A DNA stretch of 32,525 bases from a virus, in IMG/VR virus record IMGVR_UViG_3300032011_000064, positions 1-32,525 of that record; one strand, given 5' to 3'. Positions 30,901-32,525 of this stretch are shown in pieces. The position numbers were made by a program, and so were the translations under genes. Position 1 is the stretch's first letter; every line of letters begins with the position of its first letter. The notes under the pieces were generated by a model. The model was not told where the DNA came from. It did no database searches and worked only from the letters and a program-made list of their open reading frames with translations.

Positions 30901-32525
30901 GCACCTACTGGAGCACCTCCTAGAGTAAAATTTGAGGTGGGTAATGATGGAAAGAATTATTTGAAAGTTATTGGTAATGGAAGAGTTAAAGTTGGATTTG
31001 AAATGGATGTGGATGATGGGACAAGAGGAAGATGGGGATGGGCAGTAAGAGAGGTAAAAATAAAAGCAGATGATGGTGAGGTTATATTAAAGAGGAGTGG
31101 AGCACGTTTTGAGAAACTTAGTGGAACTGGTACTTTTAGTTCTGGTAAAAAATATTTAATAAAATCTTTAGGTGGTAGTAGAACATCTGGATCAAAGATT
31201 GGTGTAGATAAAACACTCCTTCAATTTGATGATGCTGTTCAGTATGGTTTTGATGGTGCTGGATATGCTAATGTAAAAGTTAAGAGTGTTAATCTAATTT
31301 CAACTACTAAGGAGGTAGAAGAAAGTGTTCTTGGATATCCAAATTATCCTAGTGCATCTACTGAGGATTATGCAGGATTCCATGAAATTATTTGGAATAA
31401 TATTACTTTTCCAGAATCTGGAAATTATGCAGTTGCAATAATGGTTGATGATAATGCAGAACTTAAGTTTACTAGACCTAATAAAAAAGATATTGTTATT
31501 ACTAAACAAGGATTTTCTTTTGGGAATACTGCAACTACTTATGATAGTTTTGGATCTGCAATAGACGCAGTTGGTAAAGGAAAGTTTCGTCCTACAGGTA
31601 AGTCTGTTTTTATAAAATATTTTGAATCAGGAACTTATACATTAAATGCAGTTCTTGAGCAAATTCCAGGTGGGACAATAACACAAGGTAATGTAATGGG
31701 ACTTGCTATTGATATTAAAGCTGCATTTATTAGTAATGACGTTGAAGTAGTTTCTGCTAAATCTTGGAATGAAAATCCAATGGGAGTTGCAATGACTATT
31801 GATGCTCCATTAGCACCTCCTCCTAAACAAGAAATTCAAAAACAAGAAGGTAGATGTCCTAATAACCCTATTTGGACTACTAGATCTTCTGCTGATGAAA
31901 CTTGGTATCCAGTTAATGTGAATAATTGGGCTAAATTTATGAATCGTTATGCAATATCTCCTCTTCCTCCTTTAGGTGTAAAGGGAACTGATGGTGCTGG
32001 TACTGTTTTTAGAAATAGTTGGAAAGTAGAACTTCCTTATAAGGGATATTATGGTGTTAAAGGAACTGCAGATAATTTTGGAAGACTTTTTATTGATGGT
32101 GTAGAGGTTCTTGGACCTGATAGTGAGGTTAATTTTGATAGTTACAAATCTCTAAATCCAAAGACTAGAAAAATATTTTTGGAAAAGAAAACAATTGATG
32201 TAACAGTTGAGGTTGAGAATGAGAAACAATTTATTTGGAATACAATAGATCAAAAAGTTTTTAGTACTGCTGATTGGGCATCTAAGCAAAATAATACATC
32301 TACTACGATTGAAGGTGTTAAGAATGTAGATGTTACATTTAAAGTAAGTTCTGCATCTCTTTATGCCAATAATATTGAAATGCAAGGAGTATTTTCTGTT
32401 GGAAAGGAATATGGTAATCAGAATTTTAATGAAACTTATAACCGTAATATAGAAGTTGGTAAAGTATATGATGTGATATTTACAAGTAATAATCAAGCAC
32501 AAAAAAGTAGTAGGATTCCTATTGT
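27994..32525 (+). CDS. Giant virion structural / tail-fibre protein, 3'-truncated by the window
   Basis: ATG 27994 (GGAGG at 27977-27981) opens a frame without stop for 1510 codons, to the end of the window. The N-terminal ~310 residues include a Gly-rich IHGGYGYKYPPIVD motif. A Ser/Asn-only linker follows (about residues 320-346), then beta-rich domains. PA14-like sandwich signatures (pattern G-Y-x-(F/V/G)...ADN/DDN...L-(Y/F/K)) appear near 29701-29760, 31420-31470 and 32041-32100. Two larger modules begin with FMN(Q/R)YAISP and contain ASLYAN and (I/V)GKEYGN, near 29590-30150 and 31935-32525. This suggests a long modular fibre or baseplate-associated adhesin for host recognition. Exact family unknown. 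Confidence 0.85.
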   Translation, partial: MFTFSTPNTKCNITVGYISSERGFVDGVGIHEANKYAKLNPGTQFIFKNRDFVKYLNINEVNALVPDDMLPSNRAGAGSCSGIVGLNLEGDTSKSIDESLGVDKSEVVNTTEGIAKIVGGSTQLDNVVAEKDKKRVSFYGGGGVGVHAAPIIGIDGSVLAVQVIHGGYGYKYPPIVDITDDTGKGGGVVAKSIVKTQNWDEAVLVEEFDREEDYEEYVLDKCVPEIENVGYGQRWGPDGKNLGKWDPNVYFSKTGDPIKYEIQRYQQYLNDLQKGSIIENGRIKGWWTTRKKSPLRITSSDKVTREKFDVQHWAWGGRVTSSPSSNNSSNNNNSNNKNNSSNNSSLTGGGYVEASFIVYTSGGHGRGLKFTFTAVDDPTSSTVHSFQIKADSFAKNKKSEEIKIKVKRNTKYNVVSSRTRGYVEQGLLKESTFGKRGIEQDTGTGNSIFTDLIGTNDDDDDLQIQTKTGTFTAGKRSKIRGNDSFGITYEFKDSDAFKGGSNGGSEGASAGGYGGSKSSGNSENKKKTEIFKTFMNQYAISPQQPSNVAATDQAGKTYTFEWEEDIPWDGDYIFNIQADNEAHLYVDNDPVGDKILLGSGGAAGHTLSPPTKIKKHLTKGMRKIQLNLLNHQIKEMVKVQKDVIATSDEVTFTVTTASLYANGFEIPDLGISIGKEYGNGKDIRETITKKVEYGRVYPVKFTSSNQATTPTTAKGTGIPIVYKNLNPRNNPIKVRNNRKIIDLVDGSRNNTNASIVIDKTDGGEVTFTDDGRGFKVTGTKRVLTTITLVWSDHRRGGYALDSFSVGGKTWTRTNRQHGSETKSVYLYPDSGSSTTGGNNSSRIKLRNRGEKVIEVEDIPGTDAGGGGVGVYWDDIIISVNNGRLFGISGNTCSFTLDAPVGDKGGSTLKGERAHVFNSVDWIKKANRKLWKMNPSAGKDSNFINRFGILPFDPTEVAKIEKKVKKTVEVAPTGAPPRVKFEVGNDGKNYLKVIGNGRVKVGFEMDVDDGTRGRWGWAVREVKIKADDGEVILKRSGARFEKLSGTGTFSSGKKYLIKSLGGSRTSGSKIGVDKTLLQFDDAVQYGFDGAGYANVKVKSVNLISTTKEVEESVLGYPNYPSASTEDYAGFHEIIWNNITFPESGNYAVAIMVDDNAELKFTRPNKKDIVITKQGFSFGNTATTYDSFGSAIDAVGKGKFRPTGKSVFIKYFESGTYTLNAVLEQIPGGTITQGNVMGLAIDIKAAFISNDVEVVSAKSWNENPMGVAMTIDAPLAPPPKQEIQKQEGRCPNNPIWTTRSSADETWYPVNVNNWAKFMNRYAISPLPPLGVKGTDGAGTVFRNSWKVELPYKGYYGVKGTADNFGRLFIDGVEVLGPDSEVNFDSYKSLNPKTRKIFLEKKTIDVTVEVENEKQFIWNTIDQKVFSTADWASKQNNTSTTIEGVKNVDVTFKVSSASLYANNIEMQGVFSVGKEYGNQNFNETYNRNIEVGKVYDVIFTSNNQAQKSSRIPI

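Overview
The window is part of a T4-like marine cyanophage genome (a cyanomyovirus of Synechococcus or Prochlorococcus). Evidence: photosystem II psbA next to a host-like transaldolase (talC), thyX, purN, phoH, and T4-type replication and late-transcription genes (32, 33, 59), followed by a T4-type baseplate block (53, 48, 4, 54, 26, 51, hub genes). The DNA is AT-rich. Genes are packed with ATGA/TAATG overlaps and are mostly on the + strand. I see no tRNA, integrase, insertion sequence or CRISPR array.

Layout. 1-2700: the end of a large unknown gene on +, converging with three minus-strand genes for small exported proteins; the third of these lacks a usable start codon. 2700-4080: psbA behind a perfect TTGACA-N17-TATAAT promoter and a highly structured leader, ending in a strong terminator. 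4116-7843: a run of small metabolic and unknown genes (talC, glutaredoxin, unknowns, purN). 7850-8690: an RNA-rich, nearly gene-free stretch. It holds a promoter, two tandem glutamine-riboswitch-like aptamers, a 47-residue YRG-motif peptide gene, a terminator with a second promoter inside it, a ~200-nt multi-helix RNA, a 51-residue ORF, and a two-hairpin element. 8693-14886: nucleotide metabolism and replication/transcription genes (thyX, two tandem 2OG-Fe(II) oxygenases, phoH, a RecB-like nuclease, 33, 59, a DUF1825-like gene, 32), closed by a second copy of the two-hairpin element. 14962-17765 (minus): baseplate/head genes 53, 48, an unknown and 4, apparently driven by a perfect T4 late promoter. 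17808 to the end (+): 54, 26, 51, two large tape-measure-like proteins, a gp27-like hub, a small protein with a CP12-like tail, a gp5-like hub without visible lysozyme, and the first 1510 codons of a giant tail-fibre/structural protein that runs off the window.

How it fits together. psbA and talC are the usual cyanophage host-metabolism genes, supporting photosynthetic energy and pentose-phosphate flux. purN, thyX and glutaredoxin feed nucleotide synthesis. gp32, gp59 and the nuclease serve replication, and gp33 activates late promoters of the NATAAATA type, which are visible before the structural genes. The most unusual content is RNA: four separate structured elements (the psbA leader, the tandem glutamine aptamers, the 8241-8446 RNA, and the duplicated two-hairpin element). 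All helices were found by eye and have not been folded or searched against a database.
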